Source: Enoplolaimus lenunculus
Lineage: Eukaryota > Nematoda > Enoplea > Enoplida > Thoracostomopsidae
NCBI GenBank assembly: GCA_030248215.1
Contig: JASANG010001527.1
Span: 1 to 64,000 of the forward strand
Length of the DNA stretch: 64,000 bases
Reading direction: 5' to 3'
How positions within the stretch are numbered: the stretch's first letter is position 1; each line of letters starts with the position of its first letter. Below, piece after piece: positions 10,738 through 22,759 of the stretch. The notes under the pieces are model-generated. The model did not search any database. It saw only the letters and a list, made by a program, of their open reading frames with translations, and was not told the DNA's origin. The translations under genes and the position numbers were made by a program.

Positions 10738-12016
10738 ACGTAAGCCCTCTGAGTCGTCTCAATTGCTATAATGATTATGACTTTTATCAGGCGGCAAATT
10801 TCGAGTTCTGTATTATACGATTTCTTCCTGTTTTGTACCACGAGTTCAATTCCTCCTCTATTGAACAAATCCTGATTCAAGTCGTAGGGTATAGGCATCC
10901 ACTTACGCTTAGATTTATAGCTTGACTTAGAATTAGATTTACGCGCACGCTTCGGTCTCGTAGTCAAAAAGGGGCCAGATGGAAGCACAGCAACCCCTGG
11001 AAAAATTTAGGCGCGACCCCTGGAAGATTTAGAACCATACTTGTAAACAACAAGAACCCATGTCTTTACACATCTGCTGGGTTTCTGTTGTAACCCTATT
11101 TAAGTACGATTTGGTGCATAACGTATGTGCTAAGCAATTACTTAACCATTTTGTCGATTTTACAAGCTTACTTAAGACAAATACTTCAGTTAATGGTTAA
11201 ACTTGATATATTACAGAGTAACAGTTCAGGCATATTAGCCTTGGTATAATTAAAATTGCAGACTCAGCTTTACCTCCTTAATGTGCAAGCAAAACTGTGG
11301 CTTTGTTGTTAGATCGCTGCTCACATCTGGCGTTTATTTGTCTTTGCATAAAAATGATACGTACTTACCTATGTTGGTAACTTAAGTAATTACTTAAATC
11401 TAATCTAAGTAAATAAATAAGATTTTGAAAACCCAGCTATGGATGCATACGAAAAGTCAACAATTACAACATAACTTCTAATCAGTTGCGTTCTTAAGAG
11501 CTGATGTTGATGGGGGGTCGGCTCTCAAAAACAAACAATTAACATACTATGTTTTAAATTGAAATGGCAATTTGTTAATAATTATTCAATTACTGTTCCC
11601 ACCGAATAATAATTAATCCGTGCTGGGAGGTCCTGCTACCAGTCCCCTCCACCAAGGTTTGGAAGTTTTAAAAATGGATAATCTTATCCCAGCCTAACAC
11701 AAGTTATCATGTCAGATAAACCATGCAACGATGAGGCATTGTGCACTCTGCTGCGAACCAATTTACACAAATTTGTAACAAAAAAGTTGCATAACATTTT
11801 TATGTTGCAAGATTACATGAGAAACCAGTTAACTGATAAGTGAATTTAAACTTAATCTACGGCCTAATAAAAACTGTAAAAATCGAAGGAAAATTAAGCA
11901 TGGCAATAGAATACGCAGTCAAGCAGTATTTATTAAAAATAATTGACACAATGTCAGGCTACCGGTTTGAGACAAAAAAACTGACGAAGGGGCATACAAA
12001 ACATCAAACCAGTTTC
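10738..12016. other. Gene-free stretch, nothing recognised
   Basis: The minus-strand open frame at 10710-10988 starts inside the Rep-A element and has no family similarity, so I do not treat it as a gene. The rest is AT-rich with no repeat I could match to other parts of the window. Confidence 0.35.
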
Positions 12017-12401
12017 GGCCCATGTATAGAACAGGGCCGGACCGTTTTCCGGTGCGTCTAAAATAGAGTCAGTTTAATCTTTGGACTAATTTTTTTTCCT
12101 TAGGCTTAGGCTTAGGTTTAGGCTTAGACTTAGGAACAGGCTCATCCATACGCTTAGGCTTAGGCTTAGGCTCATCCATACGCTTAGGCTTAGGAATAGG
12201 CTCATCCATACGCTTAGGCTTAGGAATAGGCTCATCCATACGCTTAGGCTTAGGAATAGGCTCATCCATACGCTTAGGCTTAGGAATAGGCTCATCCATA
12301 CGCTTTGGCTTAGGAATAGGCTCATCCATACGCTTAGGCTTAGGCTTAGGCTTTGGGATATGCTTACACTACTGCTCCGCCCCTGTTCTATACATGGGTC
12401 C
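12017..12401. mobile_element. Rep-B MITE with expanded internal minisatellite
   Basis: The termini are GGCCCATGTATAGAACAGGG and CCCCTGTTCTATACATGGGTC, a well-preserved inverted repeat. This is the longest Rep-B copy because its interior contains a 30-bp tandem array (see separate entry). A minus-strand frame across it is open but reads a pure repeat. Confidence 0.85.
12121..12345. repeat. 30-bp minisatellite, 7 units plus a partial one
   Basis: Each unit is 30 bp and combines CGCTTAGGCTTAGG with CTCATCCATA. Units start at 12121, 12151, 12181, 12211, 12241, 12271 and 12301, with a partial unit after that. Most differ by one to a few bases. Because 30 is a multiple of three, the minus strand reads the decapeptide MDEPIPKPKR over and over. 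That is probably an accident of the array. Confidence 0.95.
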
Positions 12402-14704
12402 CGGTTTCTGTAAAAACTACCGCAAGAATGTATCTTTATTTACAACAATGACCCAGCAACTTAGAGCCCAACAGTTCCACAGTCTGGTCAAACATTTATT
12501 TCTCGCTCATAAAATTTTTTTATTTGAAGTTTTGAAGTTATACGCTTTCAAAATTAAAATATTTAGCATTGTTGTTTTCTAACATGAGCACTGTCCTTGA
12601 TGAACTAGACTCGTCGTAAAGGAGATCCTAGCCTGCGTACGACTGGCTCCGTATAAAGGCGCCCCCTAAAATTAAAGTTTATCCTTTGTAATGCTATGAA
12701 ATACTTGTGTGAGGTAATAATAGGCGTCAACAGAACGCAGCTTGCAGTGCAGTGAAATTGCACATTGTTACTGCATGCAACACGCTAGCGCAGTATTGAT
12801 GGTTAAAAGTGTGACTCAGTTGAAAATAATTTTGAGGTCTAAATAATCTAAATATTTTGATCGTAAGAATAGGGTCGTAGATCGCATTGCATTTCGACAG
12901 GGTATAAGCTCATTTTTGAACAGCTATATTATTCAGTTCAGCAGGATTTATTACAAAGCCTGTAAAAGTGCGTTTTACGCGTAATCCGGAAGTTTCGCGA
13001 CACCACATATCCCTATCACAACTGCGAGTAGCAGTATTTGTCGTGTAATTACCATTCATTAAGAGATAATTTTCGCTATAAAATTGTCAGCAGTGGCACT
13101 TGTACCTGGCAACGAACTGCCTCGTTTTCGAAGCTGTAAAGTCTGTAAGAAAATATTTCTTGATTTTAAGTATGGTCCTTGTTTTTGTAGACTGTGAAAG
13201 CGAAAAATGTTTACAGTTGGACTACTTGAGCTAAAGTCTGAGAGTTATTGTTTGCTAGTCTAGGGAATTTTTCTAGATGATCTGGGTCATAAAGGGCACC
13301 TAGGAGCGAAGCGTAAAGTCGATAAGTAATTTTTTTCAGTAATTTTTTTAAATTGAGTTGCGAATTATTGATGGTGTCTTTAACCGAATTACTTTAAACT
13401 TGGAATAGATAGGTCAAGTCTATCTACTTTCAGCTATTTTTTCTAATCCAGGCTGGTTATATTTAACGAATACACCAACACCTGACAGTGTATATATATA
13501 CTTTAAACCTTTTCCTCCCTGCATGTGTTTACGATTTCGGAGTTGATAATGAATAAACAATTGAGCAAGCGGTTCAAAGGTTCAGGCATACACCAGTTTT
13601 TGCATGACCAGAGGTACTCTATGGATAGTTGAGTCAATGTAGTTTTAATATATAACAGAAGCGGTAGCACACTTCCAGAGCCTAAACCTAAACCTAAGCC
13701 AGAAGCATATCAGCGTAAGCTTAAATCGAAAACCAAGCCTAAGTCCAAGAAAAAGCAAAAATGGTCTAAAGCGTGAAACAATATCATTGATGTAACGCTG
13801 GAAAACGGGCACCTGTGAAACCTTAAAACTCTGTTACTTGCAATTGATCGGATTCGTTTCCTTGATAACTAACGGCTACAATTGAGGTAAGCGATTGGTT
13901 ATGGTTTATTCCAATGTAAACATTTATTTGTCTCTGTATGGCACGTCCCAAACATCAACCATTCAGAACAACGACTGAAAAGCGAACTTAATCTGATTGG
14001 ATTTTATAGCTGTACAATTAAACCAAGTTTTTATAGCAACCAATCATATTGGTGGAATTTTATTTTAGGTCGAAACAATCATAGTTCCGAAAACTAGTAA
14101 CCGGAACCTTTGTATAGCTAGACTGCAAGCGTTAGTTTAGAGCAAGTTTGAATTTTTCAAGTGCAATTTTTTCCATTTAAACTCAACACAATATATTAAC
14201 TTCCTATTTGAGCGCATATTTTGCATTCCAAAATTTTTGTTTTCAAGTGGCTTTCCTTCTCAAATTTACTATTTTGCTTCTTGATGATTATTGCAAATAT
14301 TTTACCACTGTTTGACGTAAATCCGTGATATAAGTGTGTTATCAGACGCTAAGACTGCAGTTGCAATCATTCATATATTGCATGTGCGCATATCAAAGTG
14401 CGTCACCGGATATTAGAAGGCCAATACATTAAGGGTACGCCCAACGAATGGGGAATTCATCTTCCCGTAATATATAAGCACATGTTGACATTTTTGCTAT
14501 GCAAATTGTTTATCTGAAAATCAAAGTGTAGGTTTAGCCACCTTTATAATTATCAAATTGAAAAATACAAAAAGCGTTGTCACCCACCGGAAAAACCTTG
14601 GTCCGCGACTGCCATAGATGAACGGTTTCCGGATGTATGTCTGAGTTACTCTGGACATAGATTTACAGGCTTAGGTTTAAAGATTTCGTTACCACCATAC
14701 GGTA
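12402..14704. other. Gene-free stretch with Rep-B-type fragments
   Basis: No exon is supported. The segment at about 13676-13770 carries CCTAAACCTAAACCTAAGCC-type repeats of a decayed, inverted Rep-B or Rep-C element. The rest is AT-rich and unrecognised. Confidence 0.35.
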
Positions 14705-14945
14705 TGTATATTCGGAGGCGGATCAAAAATTTCTAACGGGGGAGCGGGTTTTCAAGTATTATGGGACGTCATTTTTGCTGTAAACTGTTATATGTCATTT
14801 TCAGCGAAAAAATCTAAGCTATGAAGCTGAGGGGAAAAGTTGTATTTTTTACAAAAAGTTTTCTGGGGAATAAATTGTATTAAGATAAGGGGACCTTACC
14901 ATTTATATCACCAAAATTTTTGACGAGGCTCTGTATCCCCTACGC
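14705..14945. mobile_element. Rep-E element, degenerate copy
   Basis: The copy shows the Rep-E pattern: GGAGGCGGATCAAAAATTTC at one end, AAAATTTTTGACGAGGCTCT near the other, and repeated AAAAATTTTCTG and TTTTTTACAAAAAG motifs between. Limits are approximate. Confidence 0.5.
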
Positions 14946-15854
14946 CTATATTTCGGGTAAAATATTGGTAGCTTCGTTTTCAAAGCTACGATGATTCAAA
15001 AGTTTACTTTTATTTAAGGTTAAAATAAAATTTATCATTTTCTGTGACGCAGTGTTAAAATTCAGCCTTTATGATTTCTCTGTGCTATTTTTGCCAAATT
15101 AAACAACTGTGGTTTGAAGTTTATTTTGCCCAGTATATGACAGGCACGGAAACTAGAAGGCATAGGAATACCAATGTATGCCTTCGAAAGTTTGTGAGAC
15201 TTGAAAAAGGCACTTTCATAAATTTTACTCTCTAAAATAACATAAACTTAAATTATATTTGAACTAAACATACATATTGGTTTAAGTAACACTTAACTGG
15301 CTGGACGGATTAACTAAATTAGAATTTCAAGTTTTATTTAAACTAACGTATTTTTAAGTTTAGGGCGAGTTTTAAGCTAAACTTGTTTTGGTTGAAGATA
15401 CAAGTACTGCTCTGAAGTTATGTAGTTTTTAGAATTAATTAAGTTTAGATTAAGCTAAAATATGCCACGTTTCAAATGAGTTTAAGCGTAAACCTACAAG
15501 TTAGTTTCGTTATTCTAGAACGTTAGTTTAATACTGCTCGATTAGCTTAAGCTTAAATCGAGTTAGTTAATATTTTTAGATAGTAGATAAGCTGTAGAGC
15601 TAGAAAGGGTTCTCGCTTGATAATACGTCCGATCATAAAAAACATTTAGACGTGGTTTATTCCCTTCCGAAAAGCATTAATGGTTGAACCCCTGTTCCTT
15701 TATAACCATTCTCGTTTCGTATCATTAGATGGCTTTGCAGACTCTCATTTGCAAAGAGTTTAATGTTTTACAACTACTTTTTTCTTCGTTGGGTTAATAC
15801 TAGAGCCTCGAATATGCAGCCTTTTCAAAGAGCGTATTGTATGTTTTGAAGAAA

Positions 15855-16045
15855 GCCTTAGCCTAAGCTTAAGCTTAACCGTCAGGATGAGCCTTTTCCT
15901 AAGCCTAAGCCTTAAGCAATATTTTTAACAGAAATAATATTTCGAAATCATTGAAAGAAAGCCTAAGCCTAAGATATTGTGCCTTAGCGTAAGGATGAGC
16001 GCATTCCTAAGCCAAAGCCAAAGCCTATGCCTAAGCGTAAAGCAA
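15855..16045. repeat. Cluster of inverted TTAGGC-type repeats (CCTAAGCCTAAG)
   Basis: Two similar halves each contain CCTAAGCCTAAG arrays and the phrase GCAATATTTTTA, then AACAGAAATAAT, so the segment looks like an internal duplication of a Rep-B-like interior. No clear terminal repeats were found. Confidence 0.6.
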
Positions 16046-18026
16046 TATTTTTATTAACAGAAATAATTTTTCAAAATCATTGTAAGATCGCAGGTCCCTT
16101 TGCCCCATTTTAAACACATTCTTGTTACTGATTTGAATTTAACAGATATCCCTCAAATTAACCTCAAACATTTTGTTTAAATATTCACACCTTTTGAAAA
16201 CAATTCAACCTAAGTACATTTACAATCACAAGTTTAGAATTTCGTCCTAAACCTGGAGGGGCCCCCTAAACCTGGAGGGGCCCCTGGAACATAACGACTT
16301 AATGGCTAAGAAAACTGTACAAATCCCATAAAATCCCTAAAGGCGGCTTAGTCGTATTATCCCTCCGGAACAGATAGCTGACACCCCACCCCTGGGGCTT
16401 TCCTTCTATCCCACCCATAATTTGAGCCCAAGTTTAAAGTGGATACATAAACGAATCTAGTGACCCCTGAAATTTTATTACAGGCTGTATACCTCTTAAG
16501 TATTGGTAATTAAAATTGCTGAATTTAGTTTTATAATATCCAAGTGCAAGTTCTATCCACATCTTTTAATTATTTTAGATTTTCACGTGATTCTTATAAG
16601 GTTCAAGTATGCATATTATCCGTTAGGATGGATCGAGATATGTGTTTTAACTGAAAGGTACCTACCTCCTGGTGCGAACCACTCGACCTGTTTCGAAATA
16701 TCGGTTTACTTTACCTCGGCCAATAGATTGGTCGGCGAACAATAATCAAGCAAATTATTCAAAACCTGTAAAAAAGCTTTTTGTTGTTTTCTTTTGAAAT
16801 TCCGGGAGCGCATTCATCTCTTACTACCTCTGAAAGAAATTACATCACGTTAAATTTAACCGTTGGCCCAATGAGATGTTGGTCTGAATGAAAGTACGCG
16901 AAAATATTGGCAACAACCATTCTTTCCAATTTTTCTAGGTTGTAGCTTAAACCTAAAGGCATGCGTACAAGATTTCCAGCACTGGCGGATCTGATCCAAT
17001 ATCAGGCAACACAGGCCTTTGCCTCCACAAGAGTACAGGAATCGAAACCAAAATTCGCACTAAAACTGTGTTTCGATTGTCTTTCTCGCGAGTTTTTTCA
17101 TCATTATTATATATGGCAACGTTATATATCGCACTGTACGATCGTGCATGCAGGTGCAATTTTTATTGCAATCACTTGCAAAATATAACACATTACAGTG
17201 TAACGAAAATTAGCCTTCGAATATAAAGACATGAACTGTCGCAGAAAACAATCGACTACGATAATTATTATATCACTACATTTTTGAATTGTGACCATTT
17301 TAACAACAAGTGTTTCTGCAGTCAGATAGGCTGGTTTGCACAAAAACTGCAATAGTCAAAAAAAGTTGAGTTGTTGCAATTCTAAATATCTCAAAATTCT
17401 GTGTATTCCTGATAAACGGTACAATTTTCCATTACATTTTCGGTTGTGTTCAAATAACTTTCTTTATAAAGAGCTGGGCAAAGTTGATGTTAACAAATTT
17501 TTGCTGTCTAATCAAAAATTAAATTAGATATAGTAGGCTTGCCCCTTTCTAACTATTTTTATTGGTTGTAATATTTAATGCAATTTTATCTCTTGCTCGT
17601 CGTCCGACAATTATATACATACGTTATTCGCCAATAAAGAATGAAGAATTACATCATAATCGTGTTATGGCTTTCAAAACAATATGTACTCTAATTTGAA
17701 AATTTTCTTCATTGAACTTTAGTGCCCCCCAAGTTTTGTTTAAAACACGCTAAACTCACAGCGGTGTCTATGGTTCCACACGCACGAGCGGACTCTGAGC
17801 AATAACATTTTGGCTCCTCGCATATTTTACGTTACATTTAGAGTCAATGCTTTAAGCCTAAGAATACAATTAGTTACGCCTACGTCTTTACATAAACCTA
17901 AGCGCTAGCTAAAGTAGTTTGCCTAAATGTTTGGCGCAGACCTTGTGGTGCAAAGTCTACAACACCCAAACGTTTCTATTGCAAATTGACAAATTTTTCG
18001 CATCCACAGAATGTTGAAATAGTCCT
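16046..18026. other. Gene-free stretch, little recognised
   Basis: A short tandem pair CCCTAAACCTGGAGGGGCC lies at about 16255-16290. A Rep-B-like fragment (AAGCCTAAGAATAC) is at about 17850-17905. Overlapping short open frames on both strands at 16950-17350 are mutually exclusive and unlike any family I know. Confidence 0.35.
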
Positions 18027-18214
18027 GTCCATGTAAAGATCAGGGGCGGCACGTTTTTTTGTGGGACTGGAAAAAAGTAAGCGTAAGCTTAAGACTGTTT
18101 TTTTACTTGGCTTATTCATAGGCTTAGGAATATGCTCATTTTAACGCTTAAGCTTAGGCTTAGGCTTAGGAATATGCTTATAATACTGTTCCGCCCCTGT
18201 TCTTTACGTTGGCC
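18027..18214. mobile_element. Rep-B MITE, full-length copy
   Basis: The ends are GTCCATGTAAAGATCAGGGG and CCGCCCCTGTTCTTTACGTT followed by GGCC, a good inverted repeat of about 25 bp. The interior holds GGACTGGAAAAAAGTAAGCG and CTTAGGCTTAGGCTTAGG. It is a clean representative of the family. Confidence 0.85.
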
Positions 18215-18548
18215 AAAAAGTGTATAATCGAAAAAAGTGAGTTTGCGAGCGTAGTCATAATTTTTGGTCACTAAAATTTTTTAACAGGCGATATGGGCCC
18301 ATCGCAGCAGGTTGCCCTACTTAGTATATTGAATCCACTAAGCAACCTTTTAGGCATCCGTGTGTGACATTTTGACAACTTGGCATTAATGTTTGTACTA
18401 AATGTATATTTTCACGTGCTTTAGATCCAAATAAACTTCTTGTCTTGTTAATTGTTAAAATTGCAATACAAAAGTGATTCTAACAATTTTTGGTTCAAAG
18501 TGGAGAACCTTTTTCCGGTTGCAACCAAATGTAGCGACTGAACACCTC

Positions 18549-18768
18549 GGCCCATGTGAAAATCAGGAGCGGAACGTTTTTCTGCGGAACTAGAAAAGAC
18601 TAAGCTTAAACTTTACACTATTTTTTGGTTGGCTTAGGCTTAGGCTTATGCTTAGCCTTATAAACACATTCCTACGCTTTGGCTTAGGCTTAGGAATAAA
18701 CACATTCTTCCGCTTAGGCTTAGGAATATGCTTATAATACAGTTCCGCCCCTGTTCTTTACATTGACC
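18549..18768. mobile_element. Rep-B MITE, full-length copy
   Basis: The ends are GGCCCATGTGAAAATCAGG and CCCCTGTTCTTTACATTGACC. The interior has three CTTAGGCTTAGG clusters separated by AATAAACACATTC. It lies about 330 bp from the previous Rep-B copy in the same orientation. Confidence 0.85.
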
Positions 18769-19110
18769 AACACCTCTATAGGATCCATCCATTTCTTGGA
18801 GTTCCTTTGATTCAAAGTATGTTTCAGAAATTATACGCTCCCTGACGTTTCTCGTGTACTCTGCAATTCACTGCATTGTTTTAAGCGACAGAAAATTTGA
18901 ATGAAAATGTGCAAAACGCAGTGTTAAAACGAGTGACCTTTATAGTCGTAGACGTATTCATTTTCATTGCAATGATGTTGATATATTTAATTGTTTTAGT
19001 TTATTGGCTTGCCAAATCTTTAAAATTACACTGAGTGCAATATAACAACAGATGCTTTCACTTTGAAAGTTTTCGAGGTATGCGGCCTAACGTTCATATC
19101 GCCCCATGGG

Positions 19111-19390
19111 TCTTTTCGGTTATCCCACCAGCTGGCGTTTGCCCCAAAATAAATGGATTTTAAATTTTTTTTGCATATTTAAGCTTTTATACCGAATGGT
19201 ATACAACTTGTCAAACTTTTGAAAAAAATCTTAAAAAAATTTAAAAATTAAATTTTATTGAAAAATTCAAATTCGAATGTGGAATGATCAGGTGAGGTCA
19301 TCAGTAGTTCAAATATGCCAACATTTTCAAAATCCAACTGTTTTTGGCAAACGCCGGCTTGGGGATGGGTTATGGGGGTAACCGAAAGAC
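19111..19390. mobile_element. Rep-F foldback element
   Basis: One end reads GTCTTTTCGGTTATCCC with GGCGTTTGCCCCAAAA further in. The other end reads TTTTTGGCAAACGCCGG and GGGGGTAACCGAAAGAC, its reverse complement. The arms are long, so the element would fold on itself. It is non-coding. Confidence 0.75.
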
Positions 19391-20324
19391 TATGATTTCT
19401 ATGATTCATCTTCGTTAAATGTTTTTCTGTAACTTCCAATTGACGTGCAGGCACAACTGTTTTTGATGCTGTGATGCGCCAGAGTACTATTTTTAACTAT
19501 TTTACAGTTTCTCTCAGCTGTAAACCTGAAAGCATACCTTCATCAGGATTAAAACTGGTGACATGTCATTTGTGGATTAACCCCTTCCTCCAGCAGTCCA
19601 TCGCAGAATTTGCCAAGTTAGATATAAGTAGGACATGTCCTCTTTCTAACTTTTCCTTTATTTGGGTGTATTGCACACATTCAATGATTTTGTCAACTTG
19701 GCTTTGTTCGTACTATATATACTAAATGCATATTTTCTCATGCTTTCGGTCCAAATAAACTTCTTGTCTTGTCAAATTAGCATAATGAGCTTTTGTCGAT
19801 CAATGTGCTTTGCAAGCAAAATATTTTTCACTGAAATTTTACAAAATGTAAAAAAATCAGTACATTTATATTACTGAAAAACATCATTTATTTGAACAAA
19901 CTCATAAGGCAGAACAGATACAAAATCTTCTGGGAGGCAAATTTCACAAGCTTTAAACGAAAACAGTTTCAGATCCAACAGTGATAGGAATTCCAACAGA
20001 ATCTCTTGCGCTGAAAATTTTTCACTTATGGTCAGGACCTGCGGCTCAGCAGAATGTAAGTGAAAAAATTACAACACGAATTCATAAATTTTGTGCGCTT
20101 TCGTAGCAATTTGTGAATAAACGCCAAAAATTTAGCTTAACATATTATAAAACTGTAATATTTCGGAGCACAAAGAGTATCCTTCACAGGAAAATTGTGG
20201 ATCCGCCAAACATATATGAACATTTGAACATGGTTCAGTTGTCTACGGGCTGGCTTTCATATTTACTGTTGGTTCATTCAAGTTTTCGTTTCTCATCAGT
20301 TAAAAGTTGTCGTTCAGTTACAGA

Positions 20325-20600
20325 GGCGTACTCAACAATTTCTGAGGCGGGCGGCGGCTAGCAAATGTTATAAAACGCGAAAATTGACCTTATCATTGTA
20401 TCACCAAAAATTTTCCAAGAGGAAAAATTGTAAAGTTTATCACAAAAAATTTCTCAGCTTAAGAAGCTAATTGTAATTTTTTTACAAAAAATTTGCTGAG
20501 GAAAAAATTGTAAGGTACGAAAGGACCTGACGATTTTATCACAAAACAATCTAACGAGGATGTACGCCCATCCGACCTTTTCCCTCTAGATCCGCTAGTG
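20325..20600. mobile_element. Rep-E element
   Basis: The right end CTAGATCCGCTAGTG is the family terminus. The interior carries repeated blocks of the type CAAAAAATTTCTCAG and GAGGAAAAATTGTAA. The left terminus is poorly preserved. Confidence 0.65.
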
Positions 20601-21236
20601 TTTAATTATTAACTTTTCACTCGTATCTTTTTAAATATGAAATCAAAACGAATCCACATTTACAAATTTGAAACTTTAAACTTCAACCACGTTACTCCTG
20701 TGCGATAATCCCGCAGTGTTTGAACATTTATTCAACAATACACTGTACACCCCTACCAGTCACAAAGCTGAATCATATGACAGGGCATTACCCCCCCTCT
20801 CTCTCTGTCTTGCGACTCTTTGCATTTCGAGCTCACACTTTCCAAAATGTTAAATATATATTGCTATTAAACGTTTTCGCTGCTATTATCTCTGTCTTTA
20901 CTATGCATTTTATGCATTAAATGTGTTTGGTGAATGCAGTTTTTATGTGTGCATTTTGTACATTTTGGGGGGTTAAGTTCAAGTATTCTCTCTCTGTATT
21001 GTTCACTATTCTCGCTGCTTTGGGTTGAGTTGTATTGCTGAAAATTTCGGTAAAATTCGTAAGATTTGTGATTTCCAGAAAATACACGGAGACCTTTACA
21101 TTTTAAAATCCTGACAGTGTTTGAAATTTAGAAATATTAAACAGTATTGCTTATAGGTGTAGTATTCTCAGCCTTAGGATCAAGTTTTTGGGAGAAATTT
21201 TGAACAGTCCTGGATGGTATTTGTTAATAAGAGTGT

Positions 21237-21614
21237 GGGCCCGTAGCCAAGTGGGGCTTAGCCTCCACTGGAAAAATTTTGGTTTCCTTTGAACGTTGTA
21301 AGCATGTGAGACATGCTTGTCCTGGTGCATATGCAATAAACGCAATGCACATTGTGTTGTAGAGTCGAAACATATAGTCGACGAAAAATGCAGTTGGAGG
21401 AGCGGGCTACGTGGCGCAATGGTGGAGTGCTCGCTTAAGGATCCATGGGCGGAGAGTTCGATCCCCGCTCTAGCCCACTTTTCTAGTTGCTTGGTAGAAA
21501 GGTCTGCTGTCCCGGTTCTTACGTAGACTGACAAACGTCAACAAAAACTCTTGTATGCCACTTCTGAAAATTTTTTAGCCCCGCTTACTAGCAAGGTGAG
21601 CTTGCTATGGGCCT
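21237..21614. mobile_element. Rep-A MITE split by a tRNA-like insertion
   Basis: The outer ends GGGCCCGTAGCCAAG and CTTGCTATGGGCCT are Rep-A termini. The normal Rep-A core (TTGTAAG followed by TCAACGAAAAC in other copies) is interrupted after about 21302 and resumes at about 21537. The roughly 230-bp insert includes the tRNA-like sequence at 21404-21477. The right part of this composite is also the start of the 367-bp tandem duplication. Confidence 0.75.
21404..21477 (+). repeat. tRNA-like sequence, probable SINE head
   Basis: The ends GGGCTA and TAGCCC pair like a tRNA acceptor stem. TGGCGCAATGG fits an A box and GAGTTCGATCC fits a B box of an RNA polymerase III promoter, and the 74-nt length is tRNA-like. 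A D-arm GCGC/GTGC stem is possible. However, no 5-bp anticodon stem with a 7-nt loop forms, and the T stem is mismatched. A tRNA-derived SINE or tRNA pseudogene is therefore more likely than a working tRNA gene. Confidence 0.5.
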
Positions 21615-22254
21615 ATAAGCGTGGCAAAGTGAAAAAATTGTTTTAGACTGTCGGTTTCGTCACATAAATTTTCGTGGATTTATGAATATAGCTAACGAAA
21701 AATTCGTATTTCTAGTAATTGGTTGCTAGGCAACATCGTATTTATTGACTATTAATACTTCAACGAAAGATTTCTATGAGTGAGTGTAATTAGCGAGAAT
21801 AGTGTTATGCCTCCTGGAAGGCATTAGCTTTAGTTATAAAGCATGCAAAATTACTGTCTGTCTTTCCAACAATTTCTGCCGCAACAAACGTAGACTGACA
21901 AACGTCAACAAAAACTCTTGTATGCCACTTCTGAAAATTTTTTAGCCCCGCTTACTAGCAAGGTGAGCTTGCTATGGGCCTATAAGCGTGGCAAAGTGAA
22001 AAAATTGTTTTAGACTGTCGGTTTCGTCACATAAATTTTCGTGGATTTATGAATATAGCTAACGAAAAATTCGTATTTCTAGTAATTGGTTGCTAGGCAA
22101 GATCGTATTTATTGACTATTAATACTTCAACGAAAGATTTCTATGAGTGAGTGTAATTAGCGAGAATAGTGTTACGCCTCCTGGAAGGCATTAGCTTTAG
22201 TTATAAAGCATGCAAAATTACTGTCTGTCTTTCCAACAATTTCTGTCGCAACAA
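21521..22254. repeat. 367-bp tandem duplication, two nearly identical copies
   Basis: Copy 1 is 21521-21887 and copy 2 is 21888-22254. Both begin ACGTAGACTGACAAACGTC and end CGCAACAA. Reading the two side by side I see only three substitutions (CAACATCG/CAAGATCG, GTTATGCC/GTTACGCC, CTGCCGC/CTGTCGC), about 99% identity, which implies a recent event. Each copy includes the right end of a Rep-A element. The array ends about 500 bp before the RGM start codon. Confidence 0.95.
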
Positions 22255-22759
22255 ATAACGGAATGAGTAGTAGCTTATGCCGATGCACTTAGTCACATCG
22301 GCTGAGTGCTTTCCACATCTCGGATCCTCGTAAGCAGTAACATTTCGACCGTATCCCTTCGTAAGAGTTTAAGCATCGCTGGTGTATATGTCTTTATGAA
22401 ATTAATACAGCATGTGCTGCCTAAAACTGTTTTGCCTCCTGGCATGTAGAGCTGGCTTGGGATCTGCATTAGGCATGATTAGGCTGCAGAGGCACCTCGA
22501 CTGATTACCTACATCTTATATCCTCGACGATTGGTAAGTCTCGAGTCTCGATTAGTCTTCCCAGCTGTCCGATCTCAATCGATAGGTGGGGTATGGTGAG
22601 CCGTCGAAATGCGATGCGACATATATGTTTCTATCTTTTTCAGATAATATACCTTTTGCTGCTAGCAATATTTAATACGTATATTACTACCTGAACCTAT
22701 TCTTTGAATTTTTGGACAATCTGTCTTCGAGAAAACTTGTTTCCACAAACAATGAGGGA
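22255..22759 (+). promoter_or_regulatory. Probable 5' region and leader of the RGM gene
   Basis: This stretch of about 500 bp is less AT-rich than the surroundings and separates the tandem duplication from the RGM start codon. A donor-like GGTAAGTC at about 22533 and a TTTTTCAG acceptor ending at 22643 could remove a 110-bp leader intron. The sequence after that acceptor has an in-frame stop before the ATG, so it would be untranslated. I found no convincing TATA box. Confidence 0.35.

Noticed and set aside
10710-10988. Minus-strand basic 92-codon open frame
   Set aside because: It begins within a Rep-A MITE, has no recognisable family, and no splice or polyadenylation context.
12069-12329. 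Minus-strand decapeptide-repeat protein (MDEPIPKPKR)n
   Set aside because: It lies wholly inside a Rep-B MITE and its 30-bp array. The opposite strand is equally open, and nothing suggests expression.
12017-12401. TTAGGC arrays as a chromosome end or as proof of a nematode source
   Set aside because: The arrays are short, interstitial, variable and bounded by MITE ends. The RGM and GPCR sequences do not look nematode-like.
21404-21477. Functional tRNA gene
   Set aside because: The acceptor stem and pol III boxes are present, but no anticodon arm forms and the T stem is mismatched. A SINE or pseudogene fits better.
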